DNA of 64,000 nucleotides from contig JANJXV010000189.1 in the NCBI GenBank assembly GCA_024803745.1, positions 736,861 to 800,860 on the forward strand, in the 5' to 3' direction. Position 1 is the stretch's first letter. Each line of letters starts with the position of its first letter. Origin of the DNA: Megascapheus bottae (Eukaryota; Chordata; Mammalia; Rodentia; Geomyidae). Below the pieces are notes generated by a model. The model worked only from the letters and a program-made list of their open reading frames with translations. It ran no database searches and was not told the DNA's origin. Below are positions 1 through 10,837 of this stretch, one piece after another. The position numbers and the translations under genes are program-made.

Positions 1-180
1 CTGGGCCTTGAATTCAGGGCCTTGGCACTGTCCTTGGACTTATCTCAAAGCTAGAGCTCTACCACTTGAGCCACAGCACCATTTCTGGCTTTTTTCTATG
101 TTTGTGGTACCAAGGAATTGAACCCAGGGCTTCATGCCTGCTAGCCAAGCTCTCTACCATTAGGCTAAACTCCCAGCCCA
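1..180 (-). repeat. SINE IDL-Geo, cut by window start
   Basis: Geo monomer then ID-like monomer (B-box complement GGAATTGAACCC). Confidence 0.9.
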
Positions 181-192
181 TTTTAGTTATTT

Positions 193-399
193 GTTTGTTT
201 TTTGTTTTTTGTATTGCCAGTCCTGGGCTTGAGCTCAGGGCCTGAGCACTGTCCTTGGAATTTCTCAAGGCTAGAGCTCTACCACTTGAGCCTCAGCACC
301 ACTTCTGGCTTTTTTTCTATATATGTGGTACCGAGGAATCGAACCCGGGTCTTCGTGCATGCTAGGCAAGCACTTTAACCACTAGGCCAAACTCCCGGC
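193..399 (-). repeat. SINE IDL-Geo with TSD
   Basis: TSD CATTTTAGTTATT at 180-192 and 400-412; B box intact (GGTTCGATTCC on minus). Confidence 0.95.
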
Positions 400-519
400 C
401 CATTTTAGTTATTTTTTAAAACAGTCTCATATTTTTCCAATCAAGCTTGGACCACCATCTTCTTTATTTATGTTTCTTCATAGCTAGGATGTCACATCTT
501 GCTTTTTTATTGTGGGGGT

Positions 520-620
520 GGGGTCTTTCAAAATCTTTGGAGGAGTTGGCCTCCAACTTCAATCCTCCCCATTTCTGCCTCATAGCTAGGATTATAGATG
601 TGATCCATCACACTTGACCC
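520..620 (-). repeat. B1-like SINE fragment
   Basis: CTCATAGCTAGGATTATAGATGTGATCC, old and diverged. Confidence 0.5.
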
Positions 621-759
621 AAGTTAGATATTTGAGAATTATTTTATCCAAGACTAATGAAGCAAGGTTGGCTTGACTTACATTTTCCTAGCCTTTCTCT
701 TTTCCCTCCATCAGGCTAAAAACACCTACCAATCACCTTGACCAGAAATATCAGAGCAA

Positions 760-915
760 GCCACCACCATGGCTTATACCTATAGTCCAAGCTACTAAGG
801 AGGAACATAGTTCAAAGTCATCCAAGACAGACAAAACTTTGAGATTCTTATTCTACTTAACCATGATGGAGTTGCAGCCTTGAGCTAAAAAATTAAGCCA
901 GAACTTGCTAGCACA
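760..915 (+). repeat. B1-Geo SINE, diverged
   Basis: GGCTTATACCTATAGTCCAAGCTACTAAGG and a decayed Geo part. Confidence 0.6.
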
Positions 916-918
916 AGA

Positions 919-920
<2 letters not shown>

Positions 921-961
<41 letters not shown>
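921..961 (+). repeat. (CA)n microsatellite
   Basis: About 20 units at the tail of a B1-type SINE fragment. Confidence 0.97.
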
Positions 962-966
<5 letters not shown>

Positions 967-984
967 AGAATGCATAAACAAGAA

Positions 985-1212
985 GGAAAGGAAAGGAAGG
1001 AAGGAAGGAAGGAAGGAAGGAAGGAAGGAAGGAAGAAAGGAGGGAGGGAGGGAGGGAGGGAGGGAGGGAGGGAGGGAGGGAGGGAGGGAGGGAAGGAGGG
1101 AGGGAGGGAGGGAGGGAAGGAAGGAAGGAAGGAAGGAAAGAAGGAAGGGAGAGAGGGAGGGAGGGAGGGAGGGAGAGGAGGAATGGAGAGAGGGAGAGAA
1201 AAAGAGAGACTA
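985..1212 (+). repeat. (GGAA)n/(GGGA)n array
   Basis: Pure purine strand of over 220 bp; frames across it are repeat translations. Confidence 0.97.
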
Positions 1213-1663
1213 GCCTAATAAAGGAGTGAAAAGAAGTGGCGCCCAAGTTCTTGAAAGATCTCCGCCTATGTTCAGAAAAGACAGGAATATGCCTCACTTT
1301 CATTAGTCTATTATCCCTTCTCTATCATTCCTCTTCCTCTTCTGTATCTGTAACCCTTCAAACCCTTGGAGTGGAGAAGGTGATTTATGAGCAAAGCTCC
1401 CTTCTCTCCAGTTTCCAGCCACAGGAAAATATTATCCTTTATTCCCAACACCCATCTCTCAGATATTGGCTTTTTCCATGGGATGAGCTTTGAGTCCTGG
1501 GTTTGATAATAGTCACCCTATCTGAGGTTTAAGTATTTCAAGGGCAAGGCCTCACCCTGCAGTTGTGAGCATGTTATAAGAAACACTTGATTAAAATGTT
1601 TTATCAATCTGCTTTAGATGCTGTAATTAAATATCCCAGAAATGGGTGGCTTAAGGAACAAAA
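1213..1663. other. No feature recognised
   Basis: Unique-looking sequence with an 85-codon open frame (1236-1493) that matches nothing I know. Confidence 0.5.
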
Positions 1664-1673
1664 AAAAAAAAGG

Positions 1674-1879
1674 TTGGTTTTTTTTGTTTTTTTTGCCAGT
1701 CGGGGGCTTGAGCTCAGGGCCTGAGCACTGTCCTTGGACTTTCTCAAGACTAGAACTCTACCACTTGAGCCTCAGCACCACTTCCAGCTTTTTTCTATGT
1801 ATGTGGTACCAAGGAATCGAACCCGGGTCTTCGTGCATGCTAGGCAAGCACTTTAACCACTAGGCCAAATTCCCGGCCC
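1674..1879 (-). repeat. SINE IDL-Geo
   Basis: Flanked by AAAAGGTTG on both sides (about 1664 and 1880). Confidence 0.93.
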
Positions 1880-2059
1880 AAAAGGTTGTTTTTTTCTTAC
1901 TCATGGAGGCTAGATAGAGATCAAGATATAAGCAGGTTAGCCTGGAAGCAATAGGAGGGAATGATGAAAGGGATGATATTGATCAAGTGGCACTTATAAA
2001 CTTTCTTTTGCACTTATAAACTTATTTGTTGAATAGTAATTTCTATAACTATTTGAAGA

Positions 2060-2070
2060 TAGTAGTAGTA

Positions 2071-2108
<38 letters not shown>
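2060..2108 (+). repeat. (TAG)n(TAA)n
   Basis: AGTAGTAGT passing into about a dozen AAT units. Confidence 0.95.
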
Positions 2109-2109
<1 letters not shown>

Positions 2110-2131
2110 GCTTCTCTTTAGGCCTTCAGCC

Positions 2132-2327
2132 TTTTTTTTTTTTTGCCAGTCCTGGGCTTGAGCTCAGGGCCTGAGCACTGTCCTTGGGTTTTCTCAAGGC
2201 TAGAGCTCTACCACTTGAGCCTCAGCACCACTTCCGGCTTTTTTCTATGTATGTGGTACCGAGGAATCGAACCCGGGTCTTCATGCATGTTAGGCAAGCA
2301 CTCTACCACTAGGCCAAACTCCCGGCC
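2132..2327 (-). repeat. SINE IDL-Geo with TSD
   Basis: TSD TAGGCCTTCAGCCT at about 2119 and 2328, 14 bp, perfect; a young copy. Confidence 0.96.
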
Positions 2328-2340
2328 CTAGGCCTTCAGC

Positions 2341-3358
2341 CTCAATCCTAGTGTCCTATAGTTTGTCTGTCCCAATCTCTTTTTATGAGGATCTTGTCAC
2401 ATTGGACTAGACTCCATCTATATGATCTCTTTTTAACTTACTCACCTCTTTTAAGATCCCTCTCTCACATTCTGAGGTCTTGAGAATTTGTGCGGGACAC
2501 AGTAGACAAATATTCATAAATAGTAATAATCATATTGGAATGTTTAAAAAGTGTCTTGAGTCACAGAGATGTGATTTTTTAAACCCTGTTGTCCTAGAGT
2601 TCACTCTGGACCAGCTGAAGAAGCACCCCGAGGGCTTGTGTCTTCATTTAATTCCTACAGAAGTTGGCTGTGTCACCTAGGGCTAATTTTCAGAACTATT
2701 TTCAACACTGTCCAGCCTGGTTACCAAGAGGGTGATGGGCCATAGAAAAACCATTTTGCAGGAAAGTTCACTACGAGTGAGTAGGACAGGAAGGGAAGCT
2801 GGCAGTAGATGGAGACATACCACAATCCTTTCTGGAGGAAAGGGGCCAAGATGAGCCAAATCCGCTCAAGTATTGCTGCTTCCACTAGGCTTTTGTATGT
2901 GGCCTGAGTTCTCCTTGTACTCTGGAGGAATCTGATGAGATCAGGGCTGCTCTACAATTCTGTCCCATACCGAGGACAACCTGGACCCATATACTCTTTC
3001 TAGCAGAAACCCATTCAAGGGCTGTTGGCCTAGTGTAGAATTTATATAAAAGAGAAACTTGGTTTGTAATTAGGACAACATGGTCATGAATCTAGGGTAG
3101 CCAGAACAGTGAGGGCAGAGAAAGTGAGCTCCTGCTCCTGACAATCAGTGCGTCCCACTAAGCAGGCTCTCCTCACTCACAGGCAAACATGGCTTATTGG
3201 TAAATGTTTCAGGTACAGTAAAGTATCTAGAAAAAAGAATATTATATTGGATCCTACACTTATATATGCCACAATTACAGGCAGAATAGTAGAACTAGTA
3301 AAATAATACAATTTTAGGGAAAAAAATCTAAGAGATACATGTAAACTCAAGAATCAAA
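2341..3358. other. No feature recognised
   Basis: About 1 kb without SINE, LTR landmark or coding signature. Confidence 0.5.
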
Positions 3359-3505
3359 AGATTTTTTATTGTATTTTATTGTCGAGATAATGTATAGTGG
3401 GGTTACAGTTATATTCGTCAGGCAATGGGTGCTTTATTTCTTGAATCGTGATACCCCTTCTCATGTTTTTGTCCCCCTTTTCCTCTCCTAACCCCTTCAA
3501 AAGTC
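3359..3505 (-). mobile_element. Recurrent LINE-like 3' end
   Basis: Minus-strand copy; TTTATTGTCGAGATAATGTA is the complement of the TACATTATCTCGACAATAAA terminus. Confidence 0.6.
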
Positions 3506-3571
3506 TTTTTTTGGGGGGGGGCAGTTCAGAGATTAAACCCTGTTGTGCCATGCCCCTGACCACATCTTCGG

Positions 3572-3690
3572 TCCAGAAAAAAGCCGGAAGTGGTGCTATG
3601 GCTCAAATGGTAGAGCTCTAGCCTTGAGAAAGCCCAAGGACAGTGCTCAGGCCCTGAGCTCAAGCCCAGGACTGGCAAAAAAAAAAAACC
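3572..3690 (+). repeat. Geo monomer of IDL-Geo, 5'-truncated
   Basis: Starts at AAAAAAGCCGGAAGTGG and ends GACTGGCAAAAAA. Confidence 0.9.
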
Positions 3691-3784
3691 AAAAAAACCA
3701 AGAATGTGTTTATTGAGTTCCTTCCTTTCTTCCTTCTTTATTTACTCTTTTCTTTTCTCCTTTTTTCCCTTCTCTCTTTCTATT

Positions 3785-3865
3785 TGACAGTACTAAGGTT
3801 TGAACTCAGAGCCTCCTGTTTTGTAGGCATGTACTACACCACTTGAGCCATGACTCCAGGCCCCC
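3785..3865 (-). repeat. Old tRNA-derived SINE fragment
   Basis: TTTGAACTCAGAGCCTCC...CACCACTTGAGCCATGACTCC. Confidence 0.5.
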
Positions 3866-4129
3866 CCCCTTTTTTTTTTTTTTTGCTATTTTTGTATCAG
3901 AGCCTCTTGAACCTTTCTGCCTCTACTAACTTCAATTTGTGAGAAAAGTTATCTTTTCTATCAACCATTAAAGTTGATACAAGTTCCTGCTTTGGCTTGG
4001 TGGCTTGGCTCTTTTTAAGGAAAAGAGGAACTGCTCTGGGATAAGAAATGATTTGTAAGATGTAAGGTTTTGTCTTAAACTGGTTTCTCTTGCAGATGGA
4101 ATACAATAAGCCCCAGACTGTTCAAGAAA

Positions 4130-4465
4130 TAGTAGAGGATATGGGTATATTTTGAGATTACCTGTGAACTGTTCATCTCATTTCAAAACCACCTTATGTC
4201 GATACCTCTGACCCTATTCAAACTAGCCAATCATGAGCAGAATGTGAACCTGAGCTCGACCAATCGGAGCAGAGGAACAGGGCCTGCTGCATTAAGAATA
4301 AATACTCCAGCAGATTGCCTGTTTTATGTGCTTGCTTGCCACATTTTTGGCTGAGATGTACCCGTCTGCACATGAGTAAATTTTGCCTTGCTGAGACAAT
4401 TCTTTACTTTTGCATCTATCGTTGTGACTTCGATGGTTCTTGGAGAGCGTATTTATAATAAATTT
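4130..4465 (+). mobile_element. Possible class I LTR
   Basis: Two CCAAT boxes (about 4228, 4259), AATAAATA at 4298, then a TTGCCTTGCTGAGACAATTC stretch as in gamma-type R-U5. Borders are uncertain. Confidence 0.45.
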
Positions 4466-4544
4466 ACAATTCTTCTGCTCTCAGTCTTCTAAGTAGCTAA
4501 GATTACAATAAAGAGCCATTGGCATCTGGCTCTTCACTGAACTT

Positions 4545-4715
4545 TTTAAGTTATTAACATACATTAGCTATATAAAAGGAGATCTCTTTGTGTCATTCCA
4601 CACACGTATACAATGTATTCCTATCAATCCCTCCCCTACCTCATCATTCTCCCTTGTTCCCTATTTTTCCTATTACAATTTCAATAGGTTTCTTTGTTAT
4701 ACTTTCTCTCTCTCC
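4545..4715 (-). mobile_element. LINE-like 3' fragment, older
   Basis: TTATTAACATACATTAGCTATATAAAAGG then a pyrimidine-rich stretch (CCCTCCCCTACC...), same order as at 34265. Confidence 0.4.
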
Positions 4716-4717
4716 TT

Positions 4718-4770
4718 CTATGTATGTATGTATGTATGTATGTATGTATGTATGTATATATGTATGTATG
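4718..4770 (+). repeat. (TATG)n
   Basis: Tetranucleotide TATG/TGTA, one TATATA interruption. Confidence 0.95.
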
Positions 4771-4774
4771 TGCT

Positions 4775-4992
4775 TTTTGTCAGTAGTGGGGCTTAAACTC
4801 CAGGCCTGAGCTCTTTTGCTCAAGGCTAGTGCTCTACCACTTTGAGCTCACAGCACCACTTCCCTTCTTCTGGTAGTTAATGAGAGATAAGAGTCTCATG
4901 GCATTTCTTGCCTGGGCTAGCTTCGAACCATGTTCTTCAGATCTCAGCCTTCTAAGTAGCTAGGATTACAGGCATGAATCACCAAGGCCTGT
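4775..4992 (-). repeat. SINE B1-Geo
   Basis: Geo half then TCTAAGTAGCTAGGATTACAGGC of the B1-like half. Confidence 0.85.
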
Positions 4993-5136
4993 CTTCCTTG
5001 CTCTGTTTGCAATACTTGCTGACAATCTTTTTTTTCAACAACATCCAACTTCTTTTACCTTTGTTAGCCCAATCCCCTGCTCACTTATTATCACACTACT
5101 AACAACATCAGAAACTATTTAACATATACTTTTGAT

Positions 5137-5200
5137 TTACGGTTGGTGAAATCTGCAGGTGCAGAAACCAGGGTTTGGTCCGTAATCGAGGGCAGTGAGG
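5137..5200. mobile_element. Tigger/MER2-like DNA transposon end
   Basis: GGTTGGTGAAATCTGCAGGT and the next 40 bases resemble the pogo-type terminal sequence (TTGAATCCGCGGATGCGGAA...). Short and diverged. Confidence 0.4.
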
Positions 5201-5589
5201 GAGGTCATCGTAAGCCAAACCCTTGGAGACCATGTGAAATGAGGTTCATTGAGCCGCATTGATGGTGTTGTGACAGTAGCCAGCAGCACCACTCCACGGG
5301 TTCTCAGGCACCCAGGAGGAACAAGAGTGCTGCGTGACACATCCAGTGGTTCCCACTAGACCATGAGGCCTTGTCCTCTCCACGGTGGCTCTTTACTGCC
5401 CCTCCATCATCGCAGGAGATGGAGATGTATGATGAGTTAGTCTACAAAGGGGCACCCAGGAGGCCCTTGTCTGATCAGCACTGCAAGGAATAGTCCATCA
5501 GGAGGGCAGGAAGAATGGAAAGGCCATTTCCAGCCACATGTCTGTGGAGAGCCAACTCGATCTGATTTGATATTAATAGGTCAGCTTTT
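5201..5589. other. Unassigned sequence
   Basis: CpG-containing sequence next to the Tigger-like end; possibly a decayed retrocopy, parent not recognised. Confidence 0.35.
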
Positions 5590-5657
5590 GCTCATTCTGG
5601 TTTGCTCCTTAGTATGACTTTATAGAATATAGCTGCTGCAAATAACAAGGATAGAGT

Positions 5658-5660
<3 letters not shown>

Positions 5661-5710
<50 letters not shown>
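5661..5710 (+). repeat. (GT)n
   Basis: About 24 uninterrupted units in LINE-like sequence. Confidence 0.97.
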
Positions 5711-5711
<1 letters not shown>

Positions 5712-5805
5712 AGTCTTTTCTTGCCTTCTGCACTGGTTAGAACTTGTAGCCCTGCACTTCATAGAAGTGGTAAGAATGGACATCCTTGTCTTGTTCCTAT
5801 TCTTT

Positions 5806-6005
5806 TGTTGTTGTTGCCAGTCCTGGGGCTTGAACTCAGGGCCTGAGCACTGTCCTTGGGCCTTCTCAAGGCTAGTACTCTACCCTTCAGCCACAGCACC
5901 ACTTCTGGCTTTTTTCTATGTATGTGATACCGAGGAATCAGTCTTCAAGCATGGGTCTTCGTGCATGCTAGGCGAGCAGTCCACCATTAGGGCACGCTCC
6001 CGGCC
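5806..6005 (-). repeat. SINE IDL-Geo with TSD
   Basis: TCTTGTTCCTATTCTT repeated on both sides (about 5791, 6007), within LINE-1-like sequence. Confidence 0.93.
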
Positions 6006-6099
6006 ATCTTGTTCCTATTCTTAAAGGAAGAACATTCCATTTTTCAACATTATGGATACTTTACAGGTATTCTTTATGAAGTAGAGGGAATTCTCCTTG

Positions 6100-6460
6100 T
6101 TTGTCATCTTTCTGCTACCTGAGAAAAACAGCTAACAAGGAGGGGAGGTTTATTTTGGCTTCCAGTTTCAGAGGTCTCAGTCCATAGTCCAGTTGAATTC
6201 ATTGTCTTTGGACCTGTGGCAATACAGTGAGTCATGGCAGCAAAAGTAAGGAAGAGATCTGTTCCTCTCATGGAAAGTAGTTAGGTTCAACACTACCTTC
6301 CAGGGCAAACTCTTAATGCCCTAACTTGCTTCCAGTAGTTTTTACTGATTAAGGGATTCACAACCAATAGCCCAATAGGCTGGTAACAAAGGCTTTAGCA
6401 CATGGGCCTTAAGGAAATATCTAAGATCTAAGCCGTAACACCTTCTCTTCTACTACAATA
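6100..6460. other. Unassigned old repeat-like sequence
   Basis: GGTTTATTTTGGCTTCCAGTTTCAGAGGTCTCAGTCCATAG resembles an old dispersed mammalian repeat that I cannot name with confidence. Confidence 0.35.
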
Positions 6461-6663
6461 TGGGCTGGGAGTTTGGCTTACTGATAAGAGTGCTTGCCTA
6501 GCATGCATGAAGACCAGGGTTCAATTCCTCGGTCCCACATACACAGAAAAAAGAAAAGCTGGGAGTGGTGCTGTGGCTCAAGTCGTAGAGCTCTTTCCTA
6601 AGAAAGCCCAGGGACAGTGCTCAGGCCCTGAGTTAAAGCCCCAGGACTGGCAAAAAAAAAAAA
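6461..6663 (+). repeat. SINE IDL-Geo
   Basis: A box TGGCTTACTGATAAGAGTGC slightly altered; poly-A tail at the end. Confidence 0.93.
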
Positions 6664-7085
6664 ATAGTGCTACAATAAACATGGCCTGGTGCTCGTGTTT
6701 CATGCTTGTAATCCTTAGCTACTCAGGAGGCTGAGCTGCAAGGATTGTGGTTTGAAGTCAACCTGGACAGAAAACTCTGAGACTCCTATCTCTAATTAAG
6801 CACCTAAGGAAAAAAAAAAGGCAAAAATGGAGCTGTGGCTCAAGTGATAGAGCTCTAGCTTTGATCACAAAAGCTCAGGCACAGTGTCTAGGCCCTGAGT
6901 TCAAGCCCTAGGACCAACATGCAGGTATAAATATTTCTGTTACATCCTGACTTACATTCTTTTAGATAAATGCTCAAGAATGGTGTCATTGGTCTTAGGG
7001 TAGTTTGATTTTAGTGTTTTGAAGAACCCCCACACTGACTAGTTTATAGTCCCACCAGGGTTTCCTTTTCCTACCACATTCTCAT
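6664..7085 (+). mobile_element. LINE-1 3' ORF2 fragment, interrupted by a B1-Geo SINE
   Basis: AATAGTGCTACAATAAACATGG before the SINE, and GGTTTCC... with 'TGAAGAACCCCCACACTGAC' and 'TAGTCCCACCAGGGTTTCC' after it, are standard L1 ORF2-end landmarks. Confidence 0.65.
6684..6920 (+). repeat. SINE B1-Geo
   Basis: CATGCTTGTAATCCTTAGCTACTCAGGAGG then Geo half; inserted in the LINE-1 fragment. Confidence 0.85.
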
Positions 7086-7180
7086 TCCTGCTCTGGCTGG
7101 CTTTGAACCAGCAACCTCTAGGCCTCAGACTTCTGAGTGACTAGGATTACAGACATGAGCCCTCAGCACTGATGAACTCC
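7085..7180 (-). repeat. B1-like SINE fragment
   Basis: GGCTTTGAACCAGC...TGAGTGACTAGGATTACAGACATGAGC. Confidence 0.7.
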
Positions 7181-7204
7181 TCAAATACTTTTTAAAGGGT
7201 AAAG

Positions 7205-7445
7205 GATATTCAGCCACTGTGGCTCATGCCTATAGTTTTAGAACTCTCAACCAAGTTGAGAAAAATCACTTGGAGTGGGGGCCAAGAAAGTTGAAGATAA
7301 ACATGGGAAGGGGTAACAATGTTCAAGAAGTAATGTACCCACGACCTGATGAATGTAACTGCAACCCCTCTGCACATCATCCAAACAATAAAAATAATTT
7401 CAAAAGAAAAATCACTTGAGTTCAGGGATTTGAGGTAGTCTCAGA
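7205..7445 (+). repeat. B1-like SINE split by a LINE 3' end
   Basis: GGCTCATGCCTATAGTTTTAG before and AGTTCAGGGATTTGAG after the insertion at 7275. Confidence 0.6.
7275..7402 (+). mobile_element. Recurrent LINE-like 3' end, inserted in a B1 SINE
   Basis: Flanked by imperfect TSD AGAAAAATCACTTGGAG / AGAAAAATCACTTGAG (about 7258 and 7407). It ends in an ACAATAAAAATAATTT tail. Confidence 0.65.
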
Positions 7446-7877
7446 AAAAAGAGGAAAGAATCACTGTGTATAACTCAAAAACCATAATTTATATTAATTT
7501 TTAGTCATTTATACTCTTGTATGAATAAATTAGTGGGAAAAGATTGAAAACTTCAATACAAAGATACCTATGAAATGGAAATTTGGCCAAATATACAAAC
7601 ATTTTTAAGAACATCAACTCCAGATATAGACAGTTAGACTTAAAGAATATTGAGGTGGTTTCTCATCAGAAAACAGAAACTTAACCTGAAGAAAGCAATC
7701 TACATGTGTGTGTGAAGAAAACAATCTACATTCTGGGGGCAGGATGAAGAAGACTTCCAACTCAATTTTAGAAGTTGAATTTGAAAGAAAAAGCTGATCC
7801 TGGAAAGGGGTAAGCTCTAGGCTATGGAGCAAAGCACAAGACTAAGCTAAAAGGTAAATTCTTGTGATGTGGTAGGG

Positions 7878-7878
<1 letters not shown>
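7446..7878. other. No feature recognised
   Basis: A 72-codon minus frame (7614-7832) has no recognisable similarity. Confidence 0.45.

Positions 7879-7923
<45 letters not shown>
7879..7923 (+). repeat. (GT)n
   Basis: About 22 units. Confidence 0.97.
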
Positions 7924-7925
<2 letters not shown>

Positions 7926-8054
7926 TTTCAAAGAAGGGAAGCATTTCTACCTTTCATTAGCACAGTTTCTTATATCTAAACTGAGAGAAATTTGCATTTT
8001 TGTTAGGGATAGTTAGATAGCCTCTCTGAATTGGCTTTCAGATCTATTTTTTGT

Positions 8055-8265
8055 TTTTGTTTTTTGGTTTTTTTTTTTGCCAGTCCTGGGCTTAGGCTCA
8101 GGGCCTGAGCACTGTCCTTGGATTTTTCTCAAGGCTAGAACTCTACCACTTGAGCCTCAGCACCACTTCTGGCTTTTTCTAAGTATGTGGTACCATGGAA
8201 TTGAACCCAGGTCTTCATGCATGCTAGGCAAGCACTCTACCACTAGGCCAAACTCCCAGGCCCTC
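8055..8265 (-). repeat. SINE IDL-Geo
   Basis: Full length; T run then GCCAGTCCTGGGCTTAGGCTC. Confidence 0.93.
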
Positions 8266-8299
8266 ATTCATATATTTTATTTGATGAAGTACCTAATCA

Positions 8300-8405
8300 A
8301 GTCTTTTGTTCACAAACTATCGTGCCAGGCTGGCTTTAAACCATGATCCTCAGATCTCAGCCTTCTGAGTAGCTAGGATCACAGGCATGAGCCACCTGTA
8401 CCTGG
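8300..8405 (-). repeat. B1-like monomer
   Basis: Only the B1 half, CTTCTGAGTAGCTAGGATCACAGGC. Confidence 0.75.
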
Positions 8406-8452
8406 TTTTTGAAAAAGGAAAATATAGACTTTGAGAAGTCAAGATATATAAG

Positions 8453-8459
<7 letters not shown>

Positions 8460-8512
<53 letters not shown>
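8460..8512 (+). repeat. (GT)n
   Basis: About 25 units after a short AT repeat. Confidence 0.97.
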
Positions 8513-8514
8513 TG

Positions 8515-8705
8515 GTGTGTCTGGGCTTGAGAGCTGTCCTAGAGCATTTTTGCTCAAGGCTATCACTCTATCACTTGCTTAACTTCTGGAATTTGTGGTT
8601 AAGTGTCCCTTAGTCTTTCCTGCCCAAGCTGGCTTCCCACCATTACCCTCACAGCTTGGCCTCCCCAGTAGCTAGGATTACGGGCATGAGCTACCAGTAT
8701 CCAGT
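8515..8705 (-). repeat. SINE B1-Geo, diverged
   Basis: Geo half shortened; B1 half reads CCAGTAGCTAGGATTACGGGC. Confidence 0.75.
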
Positions 8706-8879
8706 AGATTTTTTCTTTTATGCCATGCTTATCTGCATAACAGAACTGGGACTTGTATGACTGTAAAGGCTGAGACCTTCAGCATGCACAAAGGGGGCTA
8801 CTGACTGGTGTTTTATTAGAATTCAAGCTTACGTATTAAAGATTGCTAGAATAACTTTGTACTATCCCCACTGCTGCCC

Positions 8880-9070
8880 CCGCCGCCGCCTCTTCCTCCT
8901 CCTCCTCCTTTCTTCTTCTTCTTCTTCTTCTTCTTCTTCTTCTTCTTCTTCTTCTTCTTCTTCTTCTTCTTCTTCTTCTTCTTCTCCTTCTCCTCCTCCT
9001 CCTCCTCCTCCTCCTCCTCCTCCTCCTCCTCCTCCCCCTCCCTCCTCCTCCTCCTTCTTCCTTTTCTTCT
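8880..9070 (+). repeat. (CTT)n/(CCT)n array
   Basis: Nearly uninterrupted polypyrimidine trinucleotides. The matching poly-Glu/Lys and poly-Ser frames are artefacts. Confidence 0.97.
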
Positions 9071-9074
9071 TGTA

Positions 9075-9305
9075 CTGGTAGTAGATCTTGAACTCCAGGC
9101 CTCAGGGCTTTTGTGCTCTTGATGGGCTTTTTCTTTCAAGACTCCTGTTCTATCACTTGAGTCCACACCTCCACTTCTCCTTTTCAGTGGTTAATTGGAA
9201 ATATGATGGTTTCAAATTTGTCTGCCTGAGCTGGCTTTGAACTCCAATCCTCAGATCTCATCCTCCTGTGTAGCTAGGATTACAGGCATCAGCCACTGGT
9301 GCCTA
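9075..9305 (-). repeat. SINE B1-Geo
   Basis: Abuts the CTT array on its A-tail side. Confidence 0.8.
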
Positions 9306-9854
9306 ATTTTCCTCCTAGCCCCCTTAAATGGATTAGTAAGCTGGTGCTTTCCCCTCTAGAATCCAAAAAATATCTTCCTTGAGCCACCTGCTTTTGCTGA
9401 GTTTATCACCACATCCTCCAGTCCTTACATAAATATCACTTTAATCATTATTCTCTTAAAATCCTTATTCTCATCACTTAAATCAATATTTTCTGGCTAC
9501 TTTGTAAGGTGTGACAATGCATTCATTGAAAGAAAAAAGAGGTTAAGAAGAGTCAATTGCACTTAAAGTTGAAAAAGCATTGTCTTCAGTTTTAATGCTT
9601 TATTTCCACACAGTGAGAGTACTGATTGTTTCTGAGTGAAAAGATGATTCCATCTTCCAAATTTACATGTGTGAGTCATAGTCATAATCTGTATATTTAA
9701 TCATAAAAACTATGCTAGCGATCAAAACTACTATTATTACACCCACAACTGGGAAGCTGATACTCTATTTCTAAAAAAATAAAATAAAATAAAAAGCTAG
9801 TTCTTCATACCCATCAAGATGCCAAAATCCAGAACACAGATTAGACCAAATTCA
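9306..9854. other. No feature recognised
   Basis: AT-rich, with a short (AAAAT)n near 9780. Confidence 0.45.
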
Positions 9855-10530
9855 AAGCTGAGTGCAGTGGCTACAGACATATTCGCCACATTTCAGGTTG
9901 ACAGCCTTGGTTTATGGGACATCCTTAGGCCAGGCCCTGCCTCAGTCTCCCATTCCCACCAAACTATACCTACCCCTAGCCCCAACTGCGTAGGCAACAT
10001 GCTGTCACCTTGATCCCAATGCCTGTTATCGGTCACACACGATTTCTAGTGACCAGAGGCAAGATGCCCAGACTTGACTATGTGCCCCAATATGGTTAGG
10101 GGCTAGCTCTAGAATGTATTGTCTCAGCTAAGGGCCAGCTATAGGATGTTTTCGTGGCAATAAGCCAGCTATAGGATGTTTGGCCCTGGCCAACTGGTAT
10201 CTCCACTGTCCAGCTGCAATCACAAAGATGTCCTGTTCCCAGCCCCTTCTCTGAATCCCAACCCCCTATACCCTGCTCCTCCTGCCTGATGGCACTTCTC
10301 TCTTCTCTTTCCCATAGGAGATCCACCTGTCCACGGTGGACATTACGCCTTGCTCTTCCCTTTGTGACTGTGTCTGTGTGGTTTTCTGGCTTGGTGATTA
10401 CAGTGGCTATGCCTGTACTCCTAGCAACTCAGGAAACTGAGGACAGAAGGATTACTTAAGACCAGCCTGGACTCGATGAGAGGACTCTTCCTCAACCCCC
10501 AACACCTTTTTGCTTTAAAGAAAAATGGGG
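9855..10530 (+). repeat. B1-like SINE split by LTR-like insertion
   Basis: Left piece GCTGAGTGCAGTGGCT to 9872, right piece GTGGCTATGCCTGTACTCC from 10403. Confidence 0.65.
9873..10402 (+). mobile_element. LTR-like insertion inside a B1-type SINE
   Basis: A B1-like SINE is split between 9872 and 10403, with GTGGCT repeated at both borders (9867-9872, 10403-10408). The insert has two direct copies of GCCAGCTATAGGATGTTT (10132, 10165), like U3 enhancer repeats. It ends in ACA but does not begin with TG. A 6-bp TSD suits an ERVK-type LTR. Confidence 0.55.
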
Positions 10531-10649
10531 AGGGGAGAATATCTTATGTGAATCAAGATGTAGAGCAATAAGCATTCTCATTGTAAGAATTAAGGGGTTT
10601 TTTTTTGTTTGTTTGTTTGTTTTTGTCTGTCAAATTGTTACTTGAGGGA

Positions 10650-10837
10650 CGGGACTTTGGCCCAGTGGTAGAGTGCTTGCCTAGCATGCACAAAGACCCG
10701 GTTCGATTCCTAGGTACCACAGAAATAGAAAAATCCAGAAGTGGTGCTGTGGATCAAGTGGTAGAGCTCTAGTCTTGAGAAAGCCCAAGAGCAGTGCTCA
10801 GGCCCTGAGTTTAAGCCCTGGCACTGGCAAAAAAAAT
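10650..10837 (+). repeat. SINE IDL-Geo with TSD
   Basis: ATTGTTACTTGA at about 10635 and 10838; B box GGTTCGATTCC exact. Confidence 0.94.

Larger units (their letters stand above)
5590..6060 (+). mobile_element. LINE-1-like fragment, interrupted by (GT)n and a SINE
   Basis: AAGAATGGACATCCTTGTCTTGTTCC and flanks recall the mammalian L1 ORF2 stretch; an IDL-Geo SINE splits it at 5806. Confidence 0.55.

Noticed and set aside
185..400. Functional tRNA genes suggested by intact A and B boxes
   Set aside because: The boxes belong to tRNA-derived SINE heads; no cloverleaf with acceptor stem is present.
905..1303. Open frames of 80-130 codons on both strands
   Set aside because: They are translations of the CA and GGAA/GGGA microsatellites.
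8846..9166. 106-codon minus frame with poly-Glu/Lys
   Set aside because: Generated by the CTT/CCT array and a SINE.
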